Part shown: one piece after another, positions 13,163 to 28,200 of the stretch | Layout of the letters: the number at the start of each line of letters is the position of its first letter | Numbering within the stretch: the stretch's first letter is position 1 | Assembly (NCBI RefSeq): GCF_910596095.1 | Contig: NC_056550.1 | Coordinates: forward strand, 14,226,001-14,290,000 | Length of the DNA stretch: 64,000 nucleotides | Source of the DNA: Thunnus maccoyii | Taxonomy: Eukaryota > Chordata > Actinopteri > Scombriformes > Scombridae | Direction: 5' to 3' | Position numbers and translations under genes: made by a program | Notes under the pieces: generated by a model | The model's database searches: none | What the model was told of the DNA's origin: nothing | What the model saw: only the letters and a program-made list of their open reading frames with translations

Positions 13163-13469
13163 GTAAGTGGACCGATGAATTGTTCATTCTAGTCAAAATC
13201 CGCGTTTATCTCACGCATCGTCCTGCCAAACACATTAATGTTTGCTATAAAACTACACAAGAACATATTATATTAAGATACTGACGGCATTTATTAGCGT
13301 AGTGAAGCAGAATTTGAGATATTTTGACTTTTTGAAGATATGTGTTCAGTGTTGAATATGGCGGCGGTGCTCGTGTTCTGCGATAAATGACAGAATATAA
13401 TTTAGGCGCTCTGTTGCTTTAGCGGTCAAAATATATATTAACTATGATCTTTGTTTTGTTCTGCAGCAA

Positions 13470-15860
<2,391 letters not shown>

Positions 15861-16029
15861 ACTTTTTGTACAGTGGAATTGTTGAAATAAACAATCTGGA
15901 AACATAAATTTAATGTGTATGGTCTTGTTACTTGTGCTGAACTCTTGACAGAACGCGTGTATTAATAAGCTCCTTACATAGACTAGTTTTGCATCAGGAA
16001 TCCACATTATGGTATAAATGTAAAATCTT

Positions 16030-16575
16030 GAGGTACCTCTACTACAGTATTTCAATTTTATGCACTTTATACTTGCATTACTACATTTCAGAGGGAAATA
16101 TTGTACTTTCTACTCTCCACTACATTTGACAGCTTTATGCAATGAATAATATAACAAGTTTTTTAAAATACAACACATTGTTAAAGATGAAACCAGTGGT
16201 TTCCAACTTTTTTGGCTTTTGACGTCTTACAAAAAGCAGTGTGTAGTCGGTGTCACATTTCAGATGTCTTTTAAGTTGTTAACAGCTCCGCCAAATGGTG
16301 TTTTTTCCACTTCTCACATGGTCTAGTTTCATTAAATGATCCAATATTTCAGCAGCTACAACAGTAACATGCTGCTTACACACTGATGCTTCAGTATTAA
16401 AAATCTAATGTCATATATAATATCAGTCAGAGGGACCAAACATTCTTTTACTATTTTTAAGTACATTATGCTGCTAATACTTATGTACCTAAGTAGTTTG
16501 TTTCATGCAGGACTTCTACCTGTATGGAGTATTTTTACATTGCTGTATTGGTACTCTTAAGGATCTGCTGTATGT
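16030..16575. repeat. Teleost interspersed repeat between rps2 and ndufb10
   Basis: Phrases at 16085-16140 (cagagggaaatattgtactt, then ccactacatttgacagcttt) and 16495-16560 (gcaggacttctacctgtatg, then tatttttacattgctgtatt) belong to a repeat I know as abundant in fish. The shorter element at 53585-53833 looks like the same family. The rest of the convergent gap (15892-16980) is otherwise empty. Confidence 0.65.
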
Positions 16576-17024
16576 AACTTTAATCACCGTTATAATTTTG
16601 AAAAAATCAATTTGAAATTCATAGTGGACACAGACAGGTATATTTAGCCATCTAGCAAATGAACGAACTTCCTTACATGGATGCAAAAATATTTTCATAA
16701 ATCAGTCCTACTTTTTTAAAGGGAAACATATCACTATATAAACAGTGTGACAAAGTCTGATAGAGAAATTGCCTCAATATCATATCAAGTTCTACTGAGG
16801 GTGTGATGAGCAGATGAGCTGATGCATTGAAATGAAAATTGTTCACCCCCCTATATTATGTGGTTGTTTGCAAGTCCCAGTAAAAGTTAATTGTTGGAAA
16901 GTCACAATTATACATGCACTGTTGCAGATGTCACTTTTAAGACAGGGTGAAAAGACGCTAACATCTGGTTTCTCACATAAACTTTATTTTACAAGTATTA
17001 CACAGGACAGATAGAGAACTGTTT

Positions 17025-18752
17025 TTAAGCATTCTGGGCCTGAGCTGCCATCATCCTCTCTTTTTGCTTCATTAGACATTTCCTCCCGCTGGCGTACGCT
17101 CCCAGGTCCCCATCTAGAAAACAGCAGATCGTACATTAAAACACATCTAGTGGTAGTCGAGCTAAATTTGAAAGTGTCAATGAGTAAAGCATAAAACGTG
17201 TTCATAAAACAAGATTGGGCTGCAATTATTTTCATTATCGATTAATCTTTCAATTCAGCGTTAAGTCTATAAAATGTGTGCAAAATGCCCATTATGATCT
17301 TATTTCCAATTACATAAAAACTGAAGCAGGAAATTCTGCATTTAGTCAGCAATGTGAAGCATGACAACAACAATAATATAAAGCTTACACCTTTCTTTTC
17401 CATCACACCACACATTCTCAAACTAATCTATTGAACAGTACTCACAGCGTGACTGGAAGTTCTTTGTTGACTCGTTGAACTGCTGTATTTCCCTTGCACA
17501 GTTCTGCTCGTAGCTGGATCCTTCCCTCTGCTGGCAAGCCCTCAGACGCTCCTGGACCACCTTCACAATCTCCTGGTCCACTTTACTGAGGAATCAAGAT
17601 ACAACAACACAGTATAAGGAGAAATTCACATTCTACAGCGAGGCTGCAAGAACAATAATGTCTCCAGAGCTGACTTGGATGCCTGCTTGTGTTAATGGCT
17701 TAAAAAGGACATCCTTCCTAGGCCACATCAGCCTACCACTGGTCAGGCAGATGCACCTACAACTACTATACTGTCCTTATAATGTAAATATTTTTATACT
17801 CAAATGTTTCTCATAATTAAAAGGGCCTGAATAAGACACTTCATGAACTTATTCCAAAGTTATGGGCTCTAATCAGCTGCTATAATCTCCACTCTTCAGA
17901 AAAGGCTTTCCACAGGAGCAGGGATTTGCTTCCATTGCCATGTTGAGTGATCAGACCTGGCTTGCAGTCAGTGTTTCAATTTATTTTCTAACGTGTGGGA
18001 TGAAGTGGAGGTCTGAGCTCTGTGCAGGCCAGTAAAATTCTTCCACACCAACCTCAGAAAGTAATGTATCTTCTAGACCTTTGTGTACAGGGGCCTTGTT
18101 ATGTTGAAATAGGAACAGGCCTTCCCCAAACATTTACCAAATGTCGGAGGCACAGGAGGCTAGTCTTGACCTCCAAGTTACTCCGGCAGTGTGTGACCAG
18201 GCTGGTGACCAGTATGAGGGGTGCAACCCACATACTCAGCTCTGCTGCTCATCCCACAAATGCATGTTCCTTACAAATGTGGCACCATTTAAAAGGGAAA
18301 TAAACAGGCTTTCCAACGGTATTAGATTTATTGCTAAGAAGCATTGTTACAACAAAGAAATAATCTACCAAACACAAATTTCCTTACTTTTTGTGCTAGT
18401 TTATTTGCAGCTTTTGAGGCACTTGAGGGTCTGAGGCCCCATGGACAGTTGCCACTTTGCATGATTGGTAACCCAGCCTGTGCCTGATGCTGAAGTTAAC
18501 TTCTGATTCGTGGTTGAGGGGAAAATTAAGGGAAACATAAATAATCTCCGTTTTTCACCACTTACACAATGAAAGAGTGTTAGACATTGTAGCGGAAGCC
18601 TTAACGCTATTTAAACCCACTTTCAGATTTTTGACACCTTTGTTTTGCCTATAAAAACATAAACAAGGGCAATTTCACTGACGTCTCTTCATACAGACCA
18701 CGTTAGACCAGATCCAGATGAAAAACCACTATACTCATCAAATCTGGACTAG

Positions 18753-18801
<49 letters not shown>

Positions 18802-19719
18802 GGATTTGACTAGTCTAAATTACAGTGGTTTTTGATCTGGACCTGATCTAATGTGTTCTGGATGGAGAAATATCAGTGTCTAACACTCTTTCATAGCGGA
18901 AGTGGTGAAAAAACAGAGAATTGCTCGCTAAATATCATTATTTATGTTTCCCTTAACCCATAATTTGAAGCTAACTTGAGCATCGTGTTTGTGTGTCTAT
19001 ATTTCATTTACATATGCTTGTATAAGTAGTATACTGTGTATATACTATATATATTTAACTGTAGAGCCTACTGGGTATATCTGGCACACAGAATGTCCAT
19101 CATGATGAATAAATCTCATCTTAACTAGATCTGTGCTTGGCCAGTCACTTACTAGTCTCTCCTCCACTGCATCTCTGCTTCATAGTAGCAGAGGTAATCT
19201 CCCTCCTGGCACTCCGTCAGGTCAGGGACACGGCGGAACTTCTGGTGGTAGTAGACAGACTTGTTGTTACCCCGAATGCTGTCAACAACATCTGGAAAAT
19301 AACGGGAGAAAACACAGTTCAGATCACAACTTAGCAAAACCTAGGCAAAGCTGAATGTATGACGCTAGCTAGCCTAGCTCGCTAAAAGCGTATACCTCGC
19401 AATATTTCCACGAAGCAGAGCCTTATAACTAAATTGGTGTAATATTTTGCAAGGCAGCAACGGTGACAGCATCGTTAAAATATCTAAATATGCCCATTAT
19501 ATGTCCACACTACACCCTCAGCTCCTGATAGCGGTGTTGTTGTGCTAGCTAGCTCAGTTAGCTTCGGTTACCTCTAAATGTGGTGACAGGCAGGTCCACG
19601 GAGTAATAGAAGAGTTTAGACAAAATCAGGGCTGGGTTTGGCAGTGCTGTCTGTTTGTCCACAGCCGGAGTCTGCCGAGGAGGCTCCGGATATGCTCCTT
19701 TATCATAGTCTGCAGGCAT
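17025..19719 (-). CDS. ndufb10: NADH dehydrogenase 1 beta subcomplex subunit 10
   Basis: Accessory subunit of respiratory complex I, peripheral on the intermembrane-space side of the distal proton-pumping arm. Exons: 19572-19719, 19153-19291, 17446-17585, 17025-17113, giving 171 aa (human 172). It opens MPADYDKGAYPEPPRQTP. The family core reads YYHQKFRRVPDLTECQEGDY and MQWRRDYKVDQEIVKVVQER. The four conserved cysteines are present as a CX6C pair (CQEGDYLC) and a CX11C pair (CQQREGSSYEQNC); these form the disulfides linked to MIA40/CHCHD4 import. It ends AAQAQNA. No cleavable presequence is seen, as expected. A reverse-strand AATAAA is at 16983-16988. Intron 2 contains a foldback mobile element. 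Confidence 0.97.
18526..18956. mobile_element. TTAA-flanked foldback MITE, piggyBac-like, in ndufb10 intron 2
   Basis: Perfect 20-base inverted termini (18526-18545 and 18937-18956, ttaagggaaacataaataat) are bounded by TTAA at both ends. The arms stay complementary inward, for example gaaagagtgttagacattg against the complement of the stretch near 18877-18896, and the Asp-free ATCTGG blocks flanking the centre. An ATT microsatellite fills the apex (about 18754-18800). There is no transposase ORF. TTAA target duplication is the hallmark of piggyBac-type insertion. The rest of intron 2 (17586-18525, 18957-19152) shows no gene. Confidence 0.85.
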
Positions 19720-19791
19720 TATTCTGCCCTAATTTGACCAAGACTAGAAAAATCCTACAATTCGACCTCGACAGCTCTCCTTTCGAGGTGG

Positions 19792-19801
19792 CGCATGCGT
19801 A
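19792..19801. promoter_or_regulatory. NRF-1-type site upstream of ndufb10
   Basis: GCGCATGCGT matches the palindromic NRF-1 consensus and lies 73-82 bases upstream of the ndufb10 ATG. NRF-1 is a known activator of nuclear respiratory-chain genes. Occupancy is inferred. Confidence 0.6.
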
Positions 19802-20857
19802 GAAGACACAACACAATGGCGAAGTAGAGGTCAACAAAAACTTTAATGTTATCAATATACTCTTTATTTTTATTATTCTACAGTTATTATTGGGTACAAA
19901 TATCATGCTTGACGAGAAACGTAGCACAAGCCCAATTACAGTATTTTTAAAACAGGAAGGTCGAAGTTTAAAGGTTACAGGTGGAGCTGTTGTACCATGA
20001 AAATACATTAGGTGGTGCTGCAGAGCTAACAACTACTGCATAGTGATACATTTTGGCACTTTTTTCACACATTTTTGGTATTAGGCATCAAAATTGAGCA
20101 TTTAAAATTGCTAAATTTTATCTATTTTTTTCACTGAAAATGCAAAGTTTTGTATAAGAAACAAGATTTATGCATGAGGCCCATACTTAAAAAGAACTTA
20201 AAAAGGAGTTTATAATTGATCTCATATTTGACAGTGCAGGTTTGCTAGGACATAGATGAATGCCTCAGACGTGTGATGGTGAGTAAACAGTGGCCACATT
20301 TGTCTTGTTCGCCTTTTAAAGCATCAAAGATACTGAACCCCAAACTGTTGCAGGACACTCCATTGCAGGAAAACTTTCTGTCCAATGTTATGTGGCCTGC
20401 TGTATATATATGTAAATTTATTTGTATCTATCTGAATGTAATTAATCAACAATCAATCACCTACACTGAGTTCCCAACTGCTGGCTGCAATATTACTGCT
20501 CTTTAAAATAAGAGAAGATGCTATATCAACCTTAAAGCAGACCAGGTGAACGTTGGCCACACGACAATGAAAACTTTCTTCTTCCTATCTCTCTCTCTCA
20601 ACTCCTTTCTTGGTTATATGGTTCCTGTCCACTGGGCTTCCCACCACCTTAGACCTCTGAGTCCTGCCTCTTCCCTCCTCCTATCTTCTCCTGTCATAAC
20701 TTGGCAGAGATTGCCTTGTTTGAAAGAGAATACGGCTCCTCAGCTGGGCCAAACACCAAATTAGAGCCCTTACACTTTGTATCATCTTATGTATGACCCT
20801 TACATCAGCACTATTCTCTCTCTCTTTCTACCCCTCGCCTGGTCAGTGTGCACAGCC
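19802..20857. other. ndufb10-rpl3l divergent intergenic DNA
   Basis: No gene seen. The right part (20570-20857) is pyrimidine-rich and presumably carries the rpl3l promoter and 5' leader. No TATA or TOP start could be fixed. Confidence 0.5.
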
Positions 20858-23800
20858 ATGGTCAGTCCTCCCACTCTTTTTGGTTCTTTTTATGCTATTA
20901 TGTGCAGTTTCATCTGTCTTTGTCTTCGACATGTGGGCATGTGTGTGTGATTTATGAGTTTGTTTGGCTGTTTGGATTTATTAGGATGGATGAAGTGTTT
21001 TGAAAAGTTATCTTGTGATGGCTGTCTTTGAGGGGACCGCGTGGAATACTGAAATGGCGACTACTTTTTGATGCAGCGTCTCACCCTCTGTTTTCTTCAC
21101 TATTTGGACTATTTATTTCTTGGTTTGTTCATCCTGTATACCTACAGTGTGTTTATGCCATATGTTATCTATCAGGAGTTTTATCAGGGAAAGCTCCTGT
21201 GGCATTATTGTAACAATTATTGTATATCTGATTTCTGGGTTACATTTCTCACTGGGTCATCTGAGTTGCTTGTTAATATGTGTTGATTTTCTGGGGGTCA
21301 TGTCCTCTCCAGTCTCATCGCAAATTCCATGCCCCCCGCCATGGACACATGGGGTTCCTGCCACACAAGTGCAGCAAGATGCATAGGGGTAAGGTGCGCA
21401 CATGGCCCAAAGATGACCCCAGCAAACCTGTACACCTCACTGCCTTCTTTGGATACAAAGCTGGCATGACCCAAACCATCAGAGAGGTGCACCGCACTGG
21501 CCTCAGTAAGTAGCCTACGACTGGACTCAGCATCATGGTTGCATGGGAGGCTTGAGGAAAAATATTTACTGAGTGATGCTTACTCAGTTCTGTTTAGACA
21601 GGATGACTAGAGAGGATGAAGGGTGGGGGTCTTATAAGGTCAGGTGTTGGATGTTAATCTACTGGGTTCTGTACAAATGTACAGCTTCTGCACTGGTTTG
21701 AAATACTATATAACACATAATGGGACATATTTATGCTGTTACTAAAATACCTGCTAATAAATCATAATTTTCTATATTTTCCCCACAGAGCAATCAAAGC
21801 GAGAGGAGGTAGAGGCAGTCACCATCATTGAGACTCCCCCGATCATTGTGATGGGGGTCGTGGGATATATCAAGACTTTGCAAGGCTTTCGTTCCTTTAA
21901 GACCATCTTTGCCGAGCATCTCAGTGACGAGTGCAAGCGTAGATTTTACAAAAACTGGTGTGTGTGTGATTATACACCTTGTATATCCCATGTAAGGGAA
22001 AGTCAATTCACCAAACACTTGATGCTCACTTGTACTGTTGTTTCTAATTATGTGTCTTTCTATGTTACAGGTACAAGAGCAAGAAGAAGGCCTTCACCAA
22101 GTACAGTAAGAAGTGGCAGGAGGAGACAGGAAAAAAACAGCTGGACAAGGATTTTGCTATGATGAAGAAATACTGTTCAGTCATCAGGGTTATTGTTCAC
22201 TCCCAAGTAAGCCAGTTTTTCTTCATACCGGTGCAACACTGTTCAGAGTGACAAACTGCATAAAATTTATACCCCAAACATTTACACTATAAACTTAAAG
22301 CACAAGCCATCTTTCACTCCTGTCTCCTCTCATGTCAGTCAGACTGCATTGGTTAGTCTAATGATTGACTGCTATTCTCTCCTTCTCTTGAATCCACCCC
22401 TGCAAAAGGGCAGAGGTTCCAGAGTTATCCACCTGACCACATGCAATGGAAATAAGTGTTGCCACATCCCCGATCACTCGACTGCCAAGAGTAAAACAAG
22501 TCTGGTCCCAACACTGTCTGTCTGTGGGGGAGCAGAGGAGAGCAGCGTTTCAAATAGCAGTTTAAAAATAATTTTCAGGGCAGAACCTGGCTGCTGATCC
22601 AGACTTTGCCAAGTGAAAACCTTTATGTTGGCAGTGAACAATATGAAGATGAGCCAAGATCACTCTTGATGGTGTTGCTAAGATCAGCCTTTTCTCTGTG
22701 CAGGTTTCAGCTTCAGCAGTGGCATTAAGATCAAAACGTCTTGTTTTTAGTTGTCTGATGTTATGACTGAGAGTTCAAACATGGTCTTGTGCTGATTAAT
22801 AAATCTAATTATAAAAAGACAGGACGATGATGTGTCGGGGGAATATTATTTCAGTCTGAGTGACCCTGAACAACAAAGCTTTTCTAGATTTTTGCACTTT
22901 TTTCAGTTACAGATCAACTGGCTTCACAGGTCTTTATTCTCCATTTGCAGATGCGATTGCTGCCCATAAGGCAGAAAAAGGCCCACATCATGGAGGTGCA
23001 GCTAAATGGGGGAAGCATCTCAGACAAGGTGGACTGGGCAAAGGAGCATCTGGAGCAGGCTGTGCCCGTCTCTTCCGTCTTTTACCAGGATGAGATGATC
23101 GATGTCATTGGTGTCACCAAGGGACATGGCTTCAAAGGTTGGAAACATCCTGCTAGTTGCGCCACAAGTTGTAACACAAATGAATTTATAACCAGATCAT
23201 ATCAATCAGTCAGTTTGAGCCTTTTGTGCTCTGTTTGGGTTGATAGGTGTGACAAGTCGCTGGCACACAAAGAAGCTCCCCAGGAAGACTCACAAGGGTC
23301 TGAGGAAGGTGGCCTGTATTGGAGCCTGGCATCCTGCTCGTGTGAACTACACCATAGCACGTGCTGGTCAGAAGGGCTATCACCACCGTACGGAGCTCAA
23401 CAAGAAGGTTAGCTGATTCACCAGTAAGACTTTATGCTGTTACTTGTTCTAACAACAAATCCAATCCAAAATCATCATGGTTTCCCATTCCTTGATTCCT
23501 TGATTTCCTTATGTCCTCAGATCTACCGTATGGGTAAGGGTGTCCACATCCAGGATGGAAAGGTGATCCGGAACAACGCTTCTACTAACTACGACACCAC
23601 CCAGAAGACCATTACCCCCATGGTACTGCCCTTATTCTGTGACAAAATATGGTCATTTACAATACAGAAAGGAACAAATGGATAATCAAATCTACCAGCA
23701 TATGTGAATTCTGATAACACTTTCTATGAAGCCAATATCTGTAATGTATTATTGGCATCTACATAGTGTATTATGATGTATTATAACAGTGTTAAGTCTT

Positions 23801-24599
23801 ATAACTGCTTTACCAATTTTTCATGAACAGTTACAAGCTCCTATAGACACACTGTTGCCCTCTGTAACCATAATGAATGCAAGGTGTAGTTATGGCATCT
23901 GTTATAGTGCCTTAAGAATGTACTGCATGTATAATGCACTATACTTATTGGCTTCATAGAAAGTGATATCAAATGTCTTTCCCTTTTTTTCTTGATATTG
24001 TCCCTGTAGGGAGGCTTCCCACGCTATGGTGAAGTGAATAATGATTTTATCATGGTGAAAGGCTGTGTTGTCGGGGCTAAGAAACGTGTCCTCACCCTGC
24101 GAAAGGTACAGTCTGATTTTGAAAGTCTGAATTCAGATGTTACACTATTGTACCTTTCTGAGGTTATAAGTTGAACAGGTAGGCTATTTTCAAATTGAAA
24201 GGAAATGCGTATCTTGTGTGTTTTCCTACACCCAGTCTTTGCTCGTGCACACATCTCGCAAATCCAAGGAGGCTATTCAGCTCAAGTTTATTGACACCAC
24301 TTCCAAGTTTGGTTACGGGCGCTTCCAGACTGCCCAGGAGAAGAGGGCTTTTATGGTGAGTGTGAGAACATTAATGGTCCCCATAAAAATCTGAATTCCA
24401 GGAAACAAGGAGAATGAGTGTTTGCAGTGTGCATTTCCGCCTCACAATAAGGGTCTGTTTTTCTTTTTCCTGTGTTGACATAATCACTGCTGAATGCTCC
24501 TATGTGGATTTTAACCTTTGACCTCTGGTTTACCTGCAGGGGCCACTGAAGAAGGATGCCCTGAAGACACTGTCCGAGCATGTGCCAGAAGAGGCCTGA
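20858..24599 (+). CDS. rpl3l: 60S ribosomal protein L3-like (uL3 paralogue)
   Basis: Paralogue of ribosomal protein uL3, which lines the peptidyl-transferase region; in mammals RPL3L replaces RPL3 in heart and skeletal muscle. Exons: 20858-20860 (ATG before a GTCAGT donor), 21313-21505, 21789-21957, 22071-22206, 22951-23137, 23247-23407, 23521-23622, 24010-24105, 24236-24355, 24540-24599, giving 408 aa (human 407). It begins [20 protein letters not shown]. Core stretches [20 protein letters not shown] and [17 protein letters not shown] are intact. The first exon is assigned by the ATG|TCTCAT split known in the uL3 family, and the ATG context (gccATGg) is good. The C-terminus [13 protein letters not shown] differs from RPL3. 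Position next to ndufb10 and msrb1, as in human, favours RPL3L over RPL3. AATAAA is at 24631-24636. Confidence 0.95.
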
Positions 24600-24639
24600 G
24601 AGAAATTATTATAATCTCATGCAATAATACAATAAAGTT

Positions 24640-25274
24640 TTAAATAACTGTCCATGTGTGCAGTTGAAGTTCATTCGAAGAAAAGAGCTACACAATTTTT
24701 GAACAGATATTTATTGTTCAGAAATAAATAAGCGAGAACATCTGGACTGTTCCAAAACAACATGCACCAACGTAGATTGGTTCAACAGAACTCTCCATGT
24801 TTTTCAGTTTGTTCAACCCCACATGACCATAACCATGATAAGAGGTTTAGAAAATGGATGGATGGATAGTTTGTTAAAGCAGTAACTCTTTTAAACAGTA
24901 ATCATCAACAACACCTTGTTTTTGTGCAGTTAACACATCCAGTTTTCAGTATTTCATCTTTTATCAGTGTTAATGTTGAAGAAAAACATTTGGAAAGCTG
25001 GTTTTTAATGTCCTCTCATTGCTGCTAGAATAGATACAGCTCAATTTTCTTCACAGTAGAGGCACCTTAGCACCATCCTCACAATCCAGATCACTGCGGT
25101 GCTTAGCCTGCCGCCAAGACACATCCCATCCTGCACTGGTTACAATGAACACACTCAGGATCAACACTGAGCCCAGCTGCAGCAGCCTTAGAATCCATTA
25201 CATGATTCGTGACAATAGCTGCATAATGGCCATGTTTACACCATGCATGTCCCATCTAAGGCCTCAAGGGGGCA
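24640..25274. other. Gap between rpl3l and the tex2-like stop codon
   Basis: Presumed 3' UTR of the tex2-like gene on the minus strand, with a reverse AATAAA in tatttattg near 24704-24709. A ggatggatgg run is near 24855. No further gene. Confidence 0.55.
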
Positions 25275-28200
25275 TTACTCTGACATGTACTCCTGGGACT
25301 CCATGGAGGACTGGTGGGATGAGGAGTGGATTGAAGAATGACAGGATGCAGGTGGGTTGTCCAGGCCAGATGTCATCAGGGGCAGATATAAATCATCCAT
25401 ATTGGGCATGACAAACACTTTCTGATGAAAAGATATATGATAAATATGGTTAAACATTAGGTTTAACTGTTTTTAATGATAAAAACTTATAATATTTCCC
25501 TGTAAATAAATTTATTGATGCACTCACCTGGAACTCACACTGCAGTTTTTTCTCAATCCACTCAGTGACATGGGTGAAGGTGACCTCCCTCTCCCCGAGC
25601 ATGGGACGCACATGAAGGTCTAACCTGGGAGGCACTTGGAAACTGTACCTGAGAGGGCAGAATGAGAGACAGACTGCGTGTGAGAAACAAAGAAAGAAAT
25701 ATAGAAAGCAAACAATTCACATTTAACCTGCGGCATGAAAGAGGACAAGGAAACTCAATACCATATCCTGTCAGTAGGTGGAGGTGGGATATTGATGGCC
25801 AGAGTTCCAGAGAGTTCCAGGACCTCAACGCTGAGCATCAGAGGCATGTTGGACACCTCAGCTATCTTCTTCTTGATGTACTCGTTCTCTGTGGCCTTCT
25901 GAAAGTATTTGGACTTTGCTATTTTGTCCACAAATCTCAGGATCTTCCTGCTTGTGCTGCCACCAGTGTGCCTGGGAAAAATAAGCACAAGGGCTGAAAT
26001 GTTACTTTGAAAACGAGTGTGAGTGGGAAACTGACTGCAGCCCTGGTGCTTCACATGCAAGTATTTTCTATTTCTACAAGTAAATGTTACTTTTAGATGT
26101 TAAAATAGCATGTTGATTGTGTATCATCCAGTTTCTTATACTTTATACACTTAGCCAGCATATAAAGGGTAGATCTGCAGTTGCACCAGTGCTTTAGATA
26201 GGTTGGAAGTGGTTGGACATGCCCCAGTTAGTGTTGTCATATCAGGCGTTCTCCATCAGCCATCAAAGGGTGAACATCATATGGAAATTACTGTATTTAC
26301 TACTATTTTTTTGGCTTGTAAATACTATTTATGTCAACATCCAAGCAATAGTTTCAACTGTGTTTTTCTGAAATCTACCGTATATCTGAGTTAGTGTCAA
26401 TCAGTCATTCCCAGACTGTTTCTGCCATGCCCCCATTCATTCATGACCCCAAGAACATTAACAGTGTCTTTCTTTTCTCATATTTCTCATTAGCTTCTGT
26501 GGTGCAAATGAAAAATGCAAATTAAACTTTTGCCTTTCCCGAAGTAACAGCATTTTCGCAGCAGACATTTTGATTTGTCATTGCAGGGGATGGGAAGGTG
26601 GAACTAATAACCTTAACGACACTGCATTCCAACAATTATCGCAATGCAGTGCAGCGCAGGAATGAATAATAAGTTGTTACACCTGTTTATGACAAGTCAA
26701 AATGTCTCACTTTTTTGCTTTTTTGCAGGAAAATACAGATCTGCTGTGACATCACCAAATATGAGGTGGCCACAAGTGCAACATACTTCAGAAATTATAG
26801 TGCAGTAACAGTTTTGTGACTTATGATTCACGGTGTATTTGATGCCTGTAGTAGCAAATAGACCCTTTCACTGACAACATTTTGCCATGTCATAGCAGGA
26901 AATCATGGGTGTAAATAATAAAATTAAGGATATATGTGTTACATTTAAGGGGCCTGGTATTGTGCATTCACTGTCACGCTTGAAAAGAGAGGAGCTATCA
27001 TTAATGTTATTACTAACATCTGTTTTGCTCTTCCTGCTTTGACAAGTCAAAATCTTTGCAGTGAAAAAGCCCTATAAATGTGTTAACTTACCCATCAGCT
27101 GCTACCACTGTGCTCTTATCTCCCACAGACCCCTGGGGCTCAGAAGGAGGGACTTCCTCTTCATCAGACGAGCCTGCGCTGGATGACTCTTCATCACTAT
27201 CAGCCAGTATACACAGCCTGGGTTTTGAGCTGAAAAACATACCAGAGGTGCCTCTTAAGACCCTCCTCATGTACGCCTCCGTCTCCACACCTTCTCTGAA
27301 CATACACTGAGGAACATGAAACTGAGATGGGCCTCACCCTACTTGTGGGGTCTCTGGAACACTGTGAACTTCATCCTCTCCCTCTTTACCCAGCTTACAC
27401 AGGTTCATCTTAGTCTCCAGGGTCATCTGAAGGCAGCCTGTGTACACTAGCTCCAGCTCCAACCACAGGCCTGGGAGACAGAGATACAGAAAGAGCTGAC
27501 AGGTACTAGGTAATGCTTCAGATTTCTTAATGTACTTTGTCCTAAAGCTGGAGTTTGTTTTGGATCTTTTCTTGAGCTGGTCTGGCACAGTGTTGTTACA
27601 AATGGGACATTAGAGCAGGAGAGGATAGCTCTGGCATGTTATTGTTGGTTGAGCTTAGTCAAGGCTAAGAGGATTGCTAATCGCTTAGGTAGGAGACAAT
27701 GGAAAGCTTTCAGGGCGGGCATGACAAACTCTGTAATGAAACAAATGAGATCATGGCCTAAGCTGACTGCAGAAGTGTTTCTGATAGAGACTGTCAGGTA
27801 AATCTTATCGGGCGACTCCACCACATGTGTAATGGTATAAAAAGGAAAAAACTAAACTAAACAGAAAAAAGAGTAAATATAAATGTACCTCTTCGATCCA
27901 GTGTAGGTTTGGCGGTGCTGAGGACCTGGGGGAGGCAGGTGCCCATGTCCAGATCAGCCAGAGTCAGCTCATTCATAAAGTACGGCAACTACAATGAGAT
28001 AAACAGCACCTTTAAGAAGTTAACATGCTGCTTTCATGCCACACATAAAAACTCCAAAAGGAGAGGAGGAGGAGAAGCTCCGTATAGGTAGCTAATTACC
28101 TTAAACAAATTGGGTCAGGGTTAGGGGAAGCCTACGGTGAGCGTTAGTGTGTGCGCAGGAGAGATGGGAGAGAGCGGAGTAAAACGAATGGTGTGTGTCA

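Noticed and set aside
27639-27824. 61-residue minus-strand ORF between tex2-like exons
   Set aside because: No match to the TEX2 family at this point and no suitable acceptor/donor pair; intronic.
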